This document shows positions 25,296 to 33,301 of a stretch of 64,000 nucleotides of DNA, in pieces. The translations under genes were made by a program, and so were the position numbers. This stretch comes from CAZQGO01 sp964593065. GTDB lineage: Bacteria; Oederibacteriota; JAAXVQ01. The stretch spans positions 352,688 through 416,687 of the forward strand of contig CAZQGO010000001.1 in assembly GCA_964593065.1 (NCBI GenBank). The letters run 5' to 3'. Below the pieces are notes generated by a model. It worked only from the letters and a program-made list of their open reading frames with translations, searched no databases and had not been told where the DNA came from. The stretch's first letter is position 1; each line of letters starts with the position of its first letter.

Positions 25296-26684
25296 ATGGA
25301 CGCCAATCGCATTCGGGAAATCCTGCAGCGTGCACCCGACGGGCGGGAAGTGACGGCCGCGGGCTGGGTGCGCACCAAGCGCGAAAGCAAGAACTTCTCC
25401 TTCGTGGAACTCAACGACGGCTCCTGCCTGCGCAATCTGCAGATCGTCGTCGACCAGGCCCTGCCGGACTACGCGGCCCTGCTGCCGCGGGTGACCACCG
25501 GCGCCAGCCTGCGCGTGACGGGACGGTTGGTGGCCTCCCCCGGGGAAGGGCAAAGCGTCGAGTTGCAGGCCCGGGAAATCATGCTGTGCGGTTCCGCCGA
25601 CCCGGACCGCTATCCCTTGCAGAAGAAACGCCATTCCCTGGAATTTTTACGCGAACAGGCCTTCCTGCGGCCGCGGAGCAACACGCTCGGCGCCGTGACC
25701 CGGGTCCGCAGCGCCCTGAGCCTGGCCATCCACCGGTTTTTCCAGGAACGGGATTTTCTTTACATCCATACTCCCATCATCACCACCAGCGACTGCGAGG
25801 GCGCGGGAGAGATGTTCCAGGTCACCACCCTGCCGCTGGAGCGTCTCGCCGGCTCGGGGGCGCCGCCTGACTACCAGGAGGATTTTTTCGGAAAAAAGAC
25901 CTATCTCACGGTCAGCGGGCAGCTGGCGGGAGAGGCCTATGCCTGCGCCCTGGGCAACATCTATACCTTCGGCCCGACCTTCCGCGCCGAGCATTCGAGC
26001 ACGACCCGGCACCTGGCCGAATTCTGGATGGTGGAGCCGGAAATGGCTTTTTGCGACCTGCACGGGGACATGGATGTGGCGGAAGAATTTTTAAAATATA
26101 TTTTCCGGTACGTCCTGGAACATTGCGGCGAAGACCTGGCCTTTTTCAACCGCTGGATCGACCCGGCCGTGCTACCGACCTTGGAACAGGTCGTCCAGGA
26201 GCAATTTGCGCGGATTTCCTACGGCGAGGCCGTGGCCGAGCTGCAGCGGTCCGGGGCCCGGTTCGAATTCCCGGTCCGCTGGGGGGCGGACCTGCAGTCG
26301 GAACATGAAAAATACCTGACGGAACGGATCTTCCGGAAACCCGTCATGGTGACGGATTATCCCAAGGGCAACAAGGCCTTTTACATGAAAGTGAACCCGG
26401 ACGGGGAAACGGTCCGCGCCCTGGACGTGCTCGTGCCGCGTCTGGGGGAAATCATCGGCGGCAGCGAGCGCGAGGACGACCTGGACCGGCTGGAGGGACG
26501 CATCCGCGAAGCGGGGCTGAATCCCGAGGCGTACACCGGATACCTCGATTTGCGGCGCTATGGTTCCGTGCCGCACGCGGGTTTTGGGCTGGGTCTCGAG
26601 CGGACGGTCCAGTTCGTCACGGGCATGCAGAACATCCGGGACGTGATTCCTTTCCCCAGGACCTATCGGAGCGCGGAGTACTAG
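25296..26684 (+). CDS. asnS: Asparaginyl-tRNA synthetase
   Basis: A 462-residue class II synthetase charging tRNA-Asn in the cytosol. An N-terminal OB-fold (VTAAGWVRTKRESKNFSFVEL) reads the anticodon. The catalytic core has motif 2 (GPTFRAEHSSTTRHLAEFWM) and motif 3 (GFGLGLERTVQFVTG). EPEMAF and HTPIITTSDCEGAGEMFQVT are typical of AsnRS rather than AspRS. Length matches E. coli AsnRS (466). The ATG at 25296 follows CCAGGAG. It stands alone, diverging from the OmpA-like gene and converging on the radical SAM gene, whose stop overlaps its end. Confidence 0.97.
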   Translation: MDANRIREILQRAPDGREVTAAGWVRTKRESKNFSFVELNDGSCLRNLQIVVDQALPDYAALLPRVTTGASLRVTGRLVASPGEGQSVELQAREIMLCGSADPDRYPLQKKRHSLEFLREQAFLRPRSNTLGAVTRVRSALSLAIHRFFQERDFLYIHTPIITTSDCEGAGEMFQVTTLPLERLAGSGAPPDYQEDFFGKKTYLTVSGQLAGEAYACALGNIYTFGPTFRAEHSSTTRHLAEFWMVEPEMAFCDLHGDMDVAEEFLKYIFRYVLEHCGEDLAFFNRWIDPAVLPTLEQVVQEQFARISYGEAVAELQRSGARFEFPVRWGADLQSEHEKYLTERIFRKPVMVTDYPKGNKAFYMKVNPDGETVRALDVLVPRLGEIIGGSEREDDLDRLEGRIREAGLNPEAYTGYLDLRRYGSVPHAGFGLGLERTVQFVTGMQNIRDVIPFPRTYRSAEY

Positions 26685-28177
26685 GACGAGGCCGGTTCGG
26701 CGAATTTTTCGAAGATTTTCCGGAAATGGAAGCCGAAGATGGAAAAGGTCACCGCCTGGGAGAACACGCTGGGGCGGCGCAGCAGGGACCAGGTCAGCAG
26801 GCGCCAGTAATGGAGGCGCTCCTGGCCCAGGATGCCCAGGTGCCAGATGGACTTGAGAAAGGCGCCCAGGGCGTTGACCTGAAAGCGGCGGCGCTGCTGG
26901 GGCGAAGGCTGGTAGGATTTCAGAAAGGCCTTCACGCGGGCATAGTAGAACTGGGGCGAATAAATTTTCGACACGATCCGTTTGTAACCGGCGATGAGCG
27001 TGTCGTAATTCATCTTGGGGATGAAATTGATGGAACAGTCGGTATTGTCCCCGGACAGGGTTTGGATCAGCCGCTGCTCCCGGTCGAGGCGCTGGTAGAG
27101 CTTGGTGCCCTTCACGGCGTTTAAGAGGCCCACCATGGCGGTCACGATGCCGCTGCTCTGGATGAACTGGATGGTCTTGTCGAAAATCGTGACCGGGTCG
27201 TTGTCGAAGCCGATGATGAAGCCGCCCTGGACCTGCAGCCCGGCGCGCTGGCATTTTTGAATGGACGCGATCATGTCCCGCTGCGTGTTCTGCGTCTTGC
27301 TGCACTCGTTCAGGCTGTCCTCATGCGCGGACTCGATGCCGACAAAGACCGTGCTGAAGCCCGTTTTCACCATCTGGGTGAGGAGCTCATCGTCGTCCGC
27401 CAAGTTGATGGAGGCCTGGGTGAAGAAGTTGAACGGGCGGCCCTTCTGCCGCATCCAGGCGTCCATGGCCGGCAGGATGTGCCGCGTGAGCTGGACCTTG
27501 TTGCCGATGAAGTTGTCGTCCACGAAAAACACGTCTCCCCGCCAGCCGTGGCGATGGAGATGGTCCAGTTCGGCGATGATCTGGGCCTGGTCCTTGAGAC
27601 GGGGCCGGTGGCCGTACAAGGCCGTGATGTCGCAAAAGTCGCAGTTGAACGGGCAGCCCCGGGAGTACTGCAGGGTCATGACCGCGTATTTCTTCATTTT
27701 CACCAAGTCCCATTGCGGCAGGGGGGTCCGGCTGAGATCGGCTTTTTGGTCCGTGCGGTACAACGGCGCGGGGCGGCCCGCGGCCACGTCGCGGACGAAC
27801 TCCGGCAGGGTGATTTCGGCTTCGTTGAGGACCAGGTGATCCGCTTCGGGGAATTGTTCCGGGCTGGTGGTAAACAAGGGCCCGCCGGCCACGGTCTTGA
27901 TGCCGAGCTGCCGGCAGCGCGCCAGCACCTCTTTGGCCGATTCGCGCTGGATGGACATGGCGCTGACAAAAACATAGTCCGCCCAGCGCAGGTCCCGGTC
28001 CCGCAGGGGTTCGACGTTGAGGTCCACCAGGCGTTTTTCCCAGGTCTGCGGCAGCAGCGCGGCCACGGTCAGGAGGCCCAGGGGCGGGGAAGGCGCCTTT
28101 CTGGAAATGAACTTCAGGGCGTATTTGAAGCTCCAGAAGGTTTCCGGTTGTTTGGGATAGACGAGTAATATTTTCAC
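26681..28177 (-). CDS. B12-binding domain radical SAM protein
   Basis: A 498-residue enzyme with a Rossmann-type cobalamin-binding region first (about 1-135, KILLVYPKQPETFWSFKYAL, without the classical DxHxxG), then a radical SAM core whose cluster motif is CPFNCDFC near 175, then a C-terminal region of the DUF4070 type (QRRRFQVNALGAFLKSIWHLG). Class B radical SAM enzymes of this layout methylate or rearrange unactivated carbons; the hopanoid C-2 methylase HpnP shares this layout, but specificity cannot be assigned. The start is GTG 28177 with GAAAGG eight bases upstream. It overlaps the asnS stop and diverges from ilvBN. Confidence 0.82.
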   Translation of the reverse strand: MKILLVYPKQPETFWSFKYALKFISRKAPSPPLGLLTVAALLPQTWEKRLVDLNVEPLRDRDLRWADYVFVSAMSIQRESAKEVLARCRQLGIKTVAGGPLFTTSPEQFPEADHLVLNEAEITLPEFVRDVAAGRPAPLYRTDQKADLSRTPLPQWDLVKMKKYAVMTLQYSRGCPFNCDFCDITALYGHRPRLKDQAQIIAELDHLHRHGWRGDVFFVDDNFIGNKVQLTRHILPAMDAWMRQKGRPFNFFTQASINLADDDELLTQMVKTGFSTVFVGIESAHEDSLNECSKTQNTQRDMIASIQKCQRAGLQVQGGFIIGFDNDPVTIFDKTIQFIQSSGIVTAMVGLLNAVKGTKLYQRLDREQRLIQTLSGDNTDCSINFIPKMNYDTLIAGYKRIVSKIYSPQFYYARVKAFLKSYQPSPQQRRRFQVNALGAFLKSIWHLGILGQERLHYWRLLTWSLLRRPSVFSQAVTFSIFGFHFRKIFEKFAEPASS

Positions 28178-28510
28178 GATGTGAGCCTTTCTGGCGATAC
28201 CCATCGGGGGCCGCCGGGCCGGGCGCGACCGCTGCGCCGGGCAGGGAACCGTCCCGCGTGTCCGCTAAGGGATGGTCATTCCTTGGACCTTGACCGGGCG
28301 TAAAAGTTCATCCGGCCGCGGCAGTCAGCCAGGCGGACAGGCGGGAAGCAACCGGAAAGCGAACACGTCAGGGAGCCACAGGAAGGGAGATCCCGCGCTT
28401 GTGTCCAGGCGGCGGCAGGGCCAAGGAAAAACCGACCGAGGCCAGTATATACTCATCCTGCGGGAACCTCCAGCTTTATTTTCCGAATTTCGGCCCCGGC
28501 GAGAAAGGGC
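28178..28510. other. Divergent intergenic region upstream of the ilv promoter
   Basis: About 330 bases between the GTG of the B12 radical SAM gene and the ilv promoter contain no supported gene. GTATATAC at 28445-28452 could contain a minus-strand -10 (TATACT) for the radical SAM gene, but no good -35 is present. I see nothing else here. Confidence 0.4.
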
Positions 28511-28539
28511 TTGACAGCAGGCGCGACTCCGATTAGGAT
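28511..28539 (+). promoter_or_regulatory. Consensus sigma70 promoter of the ilvBN operon
   Basis: TTGACA (28511-28516), a 17-base spacer and TAGGAT (28534-28539). Transcription should begin near 28546, about 28 bases before the leader peptide ATG. The full leader to the terminator is then about 200 bases, the usual size for an attenuated biosynthetic operon. Confidence 0.75.
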
Positions 28540-28573
28540 GGGTGCAACGTATCCTGACTGAAGGCTGGTCTCC

Positions 28574-28675
28574 ATGATATTGCGTGCAGGAGCGAACCTT
28601 TCCACTGCAACGGTGCGCCGGGCACTCGTGGGCGTAGGGGTAGTCGTACGCGTCCTCGACGCCAGCGCGCCATAG
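28574..28675 (+). CDS. ilvBN leader peptide (attenuator, IvbL-like)
   Basis: A 33-codon frame between the promoter and the terminator. Its ATG has AAGG nine bases upstream. Residues 17-28 read ALVGVGVVVRVL: six Val and two Leu in twelve codons. E. coli ivbL, the leader of ilvBN, is a 32-residue peptide with a similar Val/Leu run and a similar ASAP/GNAP-like ending. The stop TAG (28673-28675) overlaps AGCGGG, which can pair with the 5' arm of the terminator. Stalling at scarce Val/Leu-tRNA would leave that antiterminator free; reading through to the stop would cover it. Confidence 0.82.
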   Translation: MILRAGANLSTATVRRALVGVGVVVRVLDASAP

Positions 28676-28745
28676 CGGGAGCCATCCGGGCATTTCACAC
28701 AAGTCCATCAACCCCGCTGGTGCGAATCACCGGCGGGTTTTTTTT
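28674..28745 (+). terminator. Attenuator: antiterminator and Rho-independent terminator of ilvBN
   Basis: CCCGCTGGTG (28713-28722) and CACCGGCGGG (28728-28737) form a 10-bp stem with loop CGAAT, followed by eight T residues (28738-28745). AGCGGG at 28674-28679, on the leader stop codon, is exactly complementary to CCCGCT (28713-28718), so antiterminator and terminator are mutually exclusive. The ilvB ATG lies 60 bases further on. Confidence 0.85.
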
Positions 28746-28804
28746 ATCCACCCACCAGCGGTCCGGTTCGCAAGCCAGCAGGGAAAACAGAGGAGGGAAG
28801 TCCC

Positions 28805-30496
28805 ATGCTGCAAGGAACCGGAGCCCAGATCATCATCCATCTGCTTGAACGCCAGGGAGTGCGCCTGATTGCCGGCATCCCGGGCGGTTCCAATCTCCCC
28901 CTGTATGACGCCCTGGCGCAGAGCCGTTCCATCCGCCACGTGCTGGCGCGCCACGAACAGGCCGCCGGCTTCATGGCCCAGGGCATGGCGCGCAGCACCG
29001 GCCGGCCCGGGGTGTGTTTCGCCACCTCGGGGCCAGGCGCCACCAACCTGCTGACGGCCGTGGCCGATGCCAAGCTCGATTCCGTTCCGTTGGTCTGCAT
29101 CACCGGCCAGGTGCCGAGCGCACTGATCGGCACCGACGCCTTTCAGGAAGTGGATACCTACGGCATGAGCATTCCCGTGACCAAGCACAATTACCTGGTG
29201 CGCTCGGCGCGGGATCTGCTGCGGGTGATTCCGGAGGCCTTTCGCCTCGCCGCCTCCGGCCGGCCCGGTCCTGTGCTGATCGACGTGCCCAAGGACGTGC
29301 AGCAGCAAAGCGTGGAATTCCCGGCCTGGCCGGAACCCGGGCGGCCGGAACCGCCTCCGGAGGTCCCGGCCGGGGAATTGGGCCGTGCCGCGGATTGGAT
29401 CCGGGCTGCAGAGAGGCCCATCCTGTATCTGGGCGGGGGCGTGATCCAGTCCGGAGCGGATGCGCCGGTCTTGCGTTTGGCGGAAAAAGCCGGCCTGCCG
29501 GCGGTGACCTCCCTGATGGGCTTGGGAGCCGTGCCGGCGGAACATGACTGCAATCTCGGCCTGCTCGGCATGCATGGCGCGCCCTGCGCCAACCTGGCCC
29601 TGGAGGAATGCGACCTGCTGATCGCGGCGGGCGCCCGCTTTGACGACCGCGCCACGGGCCGGCCGGAGGCTTTTTGCCCGCGGGCCGCGATCCTCCACAT
29701 CGACATCGATCCCGGCGAATTGGGCAAGATCAAGTCCCCGCGGGTCGCCATCGCGGGTGACGTGGCGCGGGTCTTCGAGGCCCTGCTGCCTCGGGTCCTC
29801 CGCAACCCGCGGCGGGAGTGGCTGGAGCGCGTGGCGCAGTTGAAAGCCCGCCACCCCCTGGCCCTGCCCGGCGGCGAGGATCCCCGCCAGCCCTACGGAC
29901 TGATCCGGCGGGCCGCCGCGGTCCTCGGGCCGGAGGCGATCATTGCCACGGACGTGGGCCAGCACCAGATGTGGACGGCCCAGGCCTATCCCTGGCCGAG
30001 GCCGCGGCAGTGGCTGACTTCCGGGGGGTTGGGGACCATGGGTTTCGGCCTGCCCGCGGCCCTGGGCGCCGCCCTGGCCCATCCCGGCCGGACCGTGGCG
30101 TGTTTCACCGGCGACGGCAGTTTGCTGATGAACATCCAGGAACTGGCCACCTTGGCCGACGAGGGCGCGAACGTGAAGATCATCCTGATGAACAACCGGT
30201 CCTTGGGGCTGGTTCGCCAGCAGCAGGAACTGTTTTATGGCCGGCGCGTGTTCGCGGTGGATTGCAGCCAGCGCGTGGATTTTCTCAGGATTGCCAGGGG
30301 GTTTGGCCTGGGGGCGCATGACTTGGGGGACGGGATGGATCCGGGGGCGACTTTGGAACGCGCCTTGCGCAGCCGGGGCCCGTGCCTGATCCATGCTCCG
30401 ATCGACACCCGGGAAATGGTGTACCCGATGGTGCCGCCCGGCGCGGCCAACAAGGACATGCTGGGAGGTGAAACCCATGAACTGGCCCGCAGGTGA
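28805..30496 (+). CDS. ilvB: Acetolactate synthase large (catalytic) subunit
   Basis: A 563-residue thiamine-diphosphate enzyme that condenses two pyruvates to acetolactate, or pyruvate with 2-oxobutyrate, the first common step of Val, Leu and Ile synthesis. The catalytic Glu lies in ARHEQAAGFMAQG (E51). The ThDP/Mg motif begins GDGSLLMNIQELATLADEG near residue 436 and continues to an asparagine in ILMNNRSLG. Length is close to E. coli IlvB (562). ATG 28805 follows GAGGGAAG. Expression is probably attenuated by Val/Leu supply through the leader upstream. The small subunit start lies within its last codons. Confidence 0.96.
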   Translation: MLQGTGAQIIIHLLERQGVRLIAGIPGGSNLPLYDALAQSRSIRHVLARHEQAAGFMAQGMARSTGRPGVCFATSGPGATNLLTAVADAKLDSVPLVCITGQVPSALIGTDAFQEVDTYGMSIPVTKHNYLVRSARDLLRVIPEAFRLAASGRPGPVLIDVPKDVQQQSVEFPAWPEPGRPEPPPEVPAGELGRAADWIRAAERPILYLGGGVIQSGADAPVLRLAEKAGLPAVTSLMGLGAVPAEHDCNLGLLGMHGAPCANLALEECDLLIAAGARFDDRATGRPEAFCPRAAILHIDIDPGELGKIKSPRVAIAGDVARVFEALLPRVLRNPRREWLERVAQLKARHPLALPGGEDPRQPYGLIRRAAAVLGPEAIIATDVGQHQMWTAQAYPWPRPRQWLTSGGLGTMGFGLPAALGAALAHPGRTVACFTGDGSLLMNIQELATLADEGANVKIILMNNRSLGLVRQQQELFYGRRVFAVDCSQRVDFLRIARGFGLGAHDLGDGMDPGATLERALRSRGPCLIHAPIDTREMVYPMVPPGAANKDMLGGETHELARR

Positions 30497-30788
30497 AGCG
30501 GAGGGCCGGCGCCGCCCCGCGGTGCTGGAATTGACGGTGCATAACCACCCCGGCGTCATGTCTCATATTTGCGGCTTGTTCGCGCGCCGGGCGTACAACC
30601 TGGAGGGCATCCTGTGCCTGCCCCTCCCCGGCGGTGCGCGCAGCCGGATCTGGCTGCGCTTGGACGAGGATCGGCGCCTGGATCAGGTCGTCTCCCAGGT
30701 GCAAAAACTGCAGGATGTGCTGGCCGTGAAGCGCCACGGCGCCGGTCACGAGGTCTTTTCGGATTTGGAACGCTTTTTCCAGGATTGA
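30477..30788 (+). CDS. ilvN: Acetolactate synthase small (regulatory) subunit
   Basis: A 103-residue ACT-domain protein that binds and activates the large subunit and normally confers valine feedback inhibition. ELTVHNHPGVMSHICGLFAR and YNLEGILCLP match the ACT fold of IlvN/IlvH. It is short like E. coli IlvN (96 residues), without the C-terminal domain of IlvH. The ATG at 30477 has GGGAGGTG upstream and overlaps the ilvB end by 20 bases, so the subunits are co-translated in a fixed ratio. Leader, ilvB and ilvN reproduce the enteric ivbL-ilvBN order. Confidence 0.92.
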   Translation: MNWPAGEAEGRRRPAVLELTVHNHPGVMSHICGLFARRAYNLEGILCLPLPGGARSRIWLRLDEDRRLDQVVSQVQKLQDVLAVKRHGAGHEVFSDLERFFQD

Positions 30789-30808
30789 GACCGAGGGCGC
30801 CGGGACGT

Positions 30809-30831
30809 CCGGACGCAAAAAAAACGTCCGG
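30809..30831. other. Hairpin after ilvN
   Basis: CCGGACG (30809-30815) and CGTCCGG (30825-30831) form a perfect 7-bp stem with an A-rich loop. No T-run follows on either strand, so it is not a standard intrinsic terminator; it may aid mRNA 3'-end stability or Rho-dependent termination. Confidence 0.4.
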
Positions 30832-30836
30832 GGACC

Positions 30837-30867
30837 GGAACTTTTCGGAAGCGAAGGGCATATATTA
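30837..30867 (+). promoter_or_regulatory. Candidate ECF-sigma promoter of the sigma/anti-sigma operon
   Basis: GGAACTT (30837-30843) is the canonical -35 of RpoE-like ECF sigma factors. Sixteen bases later lies an AT-rich stretch (ATATATTAG, from 30860) at the -10 position, though it does not match the RpoE -10 well. The adjacent gene encodes an ECF sigma factor, so autoregulation is likely but unproven. Confidence 0.45.
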
Positions 30868-30885
30868 GTAGTGAAGGAGAGAAAA

Positions 30886-31431
30886 ATGCCGGGCCTTGAT
30901 CCTGAGGTTGCCCGCCGTTTTCAGGCCGGTGATCTCGAGGCGCTGCGACAAGTGGTGGAACAATACCAAGCCAGGATATTCCGCCTGGGCTTGCGCCTGT
31001 TGGGATCGGAGGCCGAGGCCGCCGACTTCGCCCAGGATTCGTTTCTGAAGGCGTTTGAAAAACGGAGAACCTATGATTGCCGCCGTCCCTTTGAACCCTG
31101 GTTTTACAAGGTCTCCGTCAATGTCGGGCGCGGGCGGTTGCGGCGCAGGCGGGAATGGCCCATGAGCCACGCCTTTCCCGAACAGAGCGCCGAGGCGGGT
31201 CAGGACCGGATGCTGATCGCGGAAGAAGAAAAAAACCGGGTGCAGCGCGCCCTGCAACGAATGGCCCCCAAGTACCGCGAAGCCCTGGCGCTGCGTTTTC
31301 ACGGCGGCCTGAGCCTGCGGGAGATCGCCCGCAGCCTCGGCATTCCCCAAGGCACGGTCAAATCGCGCCTGAGCCGTGGTTTGCTGATCTTTCAAAAAGT
31401 CTATGCGGGTCTGGGAGGTGAGGCCGCATGA
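30886..31431 (+). CDS. ECF-family RNA polymerase sigma factor
   Basis: A 181-residue sigma factor. Region 2 (about 15-80) includes ARIFRLGLRLLGSEAEAADF and AQDSFLKAFEKR; region 4 (about 115-170) contains the helix-turn-helix SLREIARSLGIPQGTVKSRL. No region 1 or 3, as expected for ECF factors. I chose the ATG at 30886, which has AAGGAG seven bases upstream; the GTG at 30871 lies before that site. The downstream anti-sigma gene starts within its stop codon. Likely role: directs transcription of an envelope or metal stress regulon including its own operon. Confidence 0.95.
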   Translation: MPGLDPEVARRFQAGDLEALRQVVEQYQARIFRLGLRLLGSEAEAADFAQDSFLKAFEKRRTYDCRRPFEPWFYKVSVNVGRGRLRRRREWPMSHAFPEQSAEAGQDRMLIAEEEKNRVQRALQRMAPKYREALALRFHGGLSLREIARSLGIPQGTVKSRLSRGLLIFQKVYAGLGGEAA

Positions 31432-31895
31432 AATGTCGCAAGCCGGAATCCTGGCTGGCCCGGTATGCCCTGGGGCTGCTCTCGGACCGCCAGGCCGAGA
31501 GGGCCCGAAGTCACCTTGCCCGGTGCGGAGACTGCGCCGCCGCCCTGGCAAAATTGGAGAAGAGCGCCCGGCGGCTGCAGCGGGAATGGGAAGCGGCGCC
31601 GCCCCCCGGTCTCCCGGAACGCGTGCTTGCGAAAGCCGGCGACCTGCGGCCGCCCGCAAGCCCCGTGCTCCGCTGGCTGCCGGCCGCGGCCGCGGCCGCC
31701 GTGCTCGCGGCGGTTCTGGCCTGGCCGCTGCTGTTCCGCAATTCTCCCCACATGACGACGCAGGAGGTGGTGAATTCCTACAGCGAAGACATGGAAAGCC
31801 TGGGCCTGGTCGGCAACGAGGCCAACCGCAGCCCGGAGTTGTTCGACTACGGGATCTTCGGCATCCCGGAAGAAGTTTCGCGCTTCATGATTTAA
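31428..31895 (+). CDS. Membrane anti-sigma factor with zinc-finger (ZAS) motif
   Basis: A 155-residue single-pass membrane protein. The cytoplasmic N terminus has the HxxxCxxC zinc motif HLARCGDC (about 29-36) of ZAS-type anti-sigma factors, which sequester the partner ECF sigma. A hydrophobic Ala/Val-rich helix at about 85-103 (LPAAAAAAVLAAVLAWPLLF) anchors it, and a periplasmic tail of about 50 residues should sense the signal. The ATGA overlap with the sigma gene supports coupled production. Confidence 0.88.
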   Translation: MKCRKPESWLARYALGLLSDRQAERARSHLARCGDCAAALAKLEKSARRLQREWEAAPPPGLPERVLAKAGDLRPPASPVLRWLPAAAAAAVLAAVLAWPLLFRNSPHMTTQEVVNSYSEDMESLGLVGNEANRSPELFDYGIFGIPEEVSRFMI

Positions 31896-31915
31896 TCCCA
31901 AGAGAGGTGAATTCC

Positions 31916-32419
31916 ATGCAGAGAGAAGCTAAGCTCATCCTGAGTTTTTTCCTGGGCGTTTTTCTGGTCCTGGCGGCCGGCTGGGCGCAGGCGGATCCAC
32001 CCGGAGGGCACGGTCCCGAAGGCGAGGCGGCCGAAGCAGGCCCGGAAATGATGCCCGGCGGCGGGCCGGGATTCATTTCGCAGCTTTCCCTCACGCCCGA
32101 ACAAGTTGACCAGCTCAAGCAGGACAAGCTCGACAAGCGCAAGAAGATGATCCAGTTACGGGCGAAACTGGAGGAGCTGCAGCTCGATCTGGCCACGGAG
32201 GTCGAGAAGGACCGCCCGGAATCAAAGAAGATTGAAACCATCGCCAGGCAGATGGGCGAGGTTCAAAGCAAGATGATCCTGGCCCGCACCCAGTCGGTCC
32301 TGTTCTTGAAAAGTATTCTTACCCCGGAGCAGAAGCAAAAGTGGGATGAACTGCAACTGCATCAAGGCGGGGCTTTCCGCGGCGAAGGCGGGCGGGGATG
32401 GAAAAAAATGCACAGGTAG
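31916..32419 (+). CDS. Spy/CpxP-like periplasmic stress protein
   Basis: A 167-residue exported protein with a Sec signal peptide (LILSFFLGVFLVLAAGWAQA, cleavage near residue 27). The mature part is helical and charged with two LTPEQ motifs (LSLTPEQVDQL near 60 and ILTPEQKQKW near 140), the mark of the Spy/CpxP/ZraP family of periplasmic chaperones and metal-responsive proteins. It follows the sigma/anti-sigma pair by 20 bases with GAGAGGTG before the ATG and ends at a strong terminator, so it is probably a target of that sigma factor. Which stress it handles is not visible. Confidence 0.85.
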   Translation: MQREAKLILSFFLGVFLVLAAGWAQADPPGGHGPEGEAAEAGPEMMPGGGPGFISQLSLTPEQVDQLKQDKLDKRKKMIQLRAKLEELQLDLATEVEKDRPESKKIETIARQMGEVQSKMILARTQSVLFLKSILTPEQKQKWDELQLHQGGAFRGEGGRGWKKMHR

Positions 32420-32450
32420 TCCGTTCTGTCCAACACGGAGAAGAATGCAC

Positions 32451-32486
32451 AACACCCCCGGCGCGCAGACTCGGGGGTGTTGTTTT
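32451..32486 (+). terminator. Rho-independent terminator of the sigma/anti-sigma operon
   Basis: AACACCCCCG (32451-32460) pairs exactly with CGGGGGTGTT (32472-32481), followed by a TGTTTT tract. It lies 32 bases past the Spy-like stop. Confidence 0.88.
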
Positions 32487-32566
32487 CCAAAGCGGTGCAT
32501 CCGCTTCTCCGGGACCAAGACCCGGGAACTCGTGGCCGGCACCGGGGGAGATCCGCAAACGGGCAT

Positions 32567-32598
32567 AAAAAAAACGGCCCGGAATCAATCCGGGCCGT
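32567..32598 (-). terminator. Rho-independent terminator of the 58-residue gene
   Basis: ACGGCCCGG and CCGGGCCGT (32574-32598) form a 9-bp stem with loop AATCAAT; read on the minus strand it is followed by eight T residues. Together with the preceding plus-strand terminator it insulates two converging units. Confidence 0.88.
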
Positions 32599-32623
32599 TC
32601 CGGATGTGAAATCATCCCGGGGT

Positions 32624-32800
32624 TTAGTTCGACCCCGCCTGGGCCTTCTCTTGTTCGTCGGCCGCCTGCAGAATCATCTTCACGAAGCCCATGTACTTGT
32701 AAGCCTGCGCCCGCGCCTCGTCGTCGCTCATCTCTTTGCCCGTTTTTTCCCGCACGATGGTCTTGAATTTCTGGACCTGCGCTTCGGTCAATACGCCCAT
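32624..32800 (-). CDS. Small 58-residue protein of unknown function
   Basis: The reading frame extends far upstream, but the only credible start is ATG 32800 (MGVLTEAQVQKF), with GGGGGGAG upstream. The product is short, soluble, helical and charged: EKTGKEMSDDEARAQAYKYM in the middle, then a hydrophobic patch FVKMILQAA. A strong dedicated terminator follows, supporting a real gene. I do not recognise the family. The motif SDDEARAQAYKY suggests a small helix-turn-helix or adaptor-like fold, but that is only an impression. Confidence 0.65.
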   Translation of the reverse strand: MGVLTEAQVQKFKTIVREKTGKEMSDDEARAQAYKYMGFVKMILQAADEQEKAQAGSN

Positions 32801-33301
32801 TATGCTCCCCCCCGGATAGAATGAACGCTTACTACTGGAAAACATTTTACGCGCTTTTGGCCTGCATGCAAACCGAAAAGCTCTTGCGGATAAAAAATAT
32901 TTATGGTTCCGTGACAAAAATATCCGCGGCAGGGCGGAACCGCCGGGGCGAGGAACGGACCCGCGGCTTCGTTCCCGAGGCGGCGCGAAGCGGATTGCAG
33001 GTGGAAGTTTCCCGGTTTCCGGGCTGCGAGGCGGGGCGAATGATGAAAATTCTTGTTTTTTTTCGGTTCGGGCGGAGGTACAATACTGCCACCTTGTCCC
33101 CGTTTCCCGCCGCCGGCCTGAGAAAACATTCGGCCCCCGGCATCGGAACGGAAGCCGCGGAAAATGCGCCGATCGGACGGGAACGTGCGGAGTTCGAGTC
33201 CAGGCAATGTCGCGAAGGGATGCGAAGTGAACTCTTCCCGCGTGGAAAATCCTGCGAGGACCATACCCGGCGGTTCTTGGCGCCAGGGGAGCCATCACGG
33301 C
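32801..33301. other. Intergenic region before the hemerythrin-like gene
   Basis: About 500 bases between the 58-residue gene and the hemerythrin-like gene, with no gene I would defend. It contains an AT-rich patch (32880-32930), a short perfect hairpin GGCGG-AA-CCGCC, and a TACAAT -10-like hexamer at 33079-33084 pointing to the hemerythrin gene, with only a poor -35 (TTGTTT, 20 bases away). Confidence 0.4.

Noticed and set aside
28546..28745. 6S RNA or T-box leader upstream of ilvB
   Set aside because: The size fits 6S RNA and long-range stems exist, but there is no T-box sequence, and the Val/Leu leader peptide with its alternative stems explains the region better.
33185..33210. tRNA-like T-loop GTTCGAGTCC
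   Set aside because: The flanking bases do not form a 5-bp T stem and no acceptor or anticodon arms are present.
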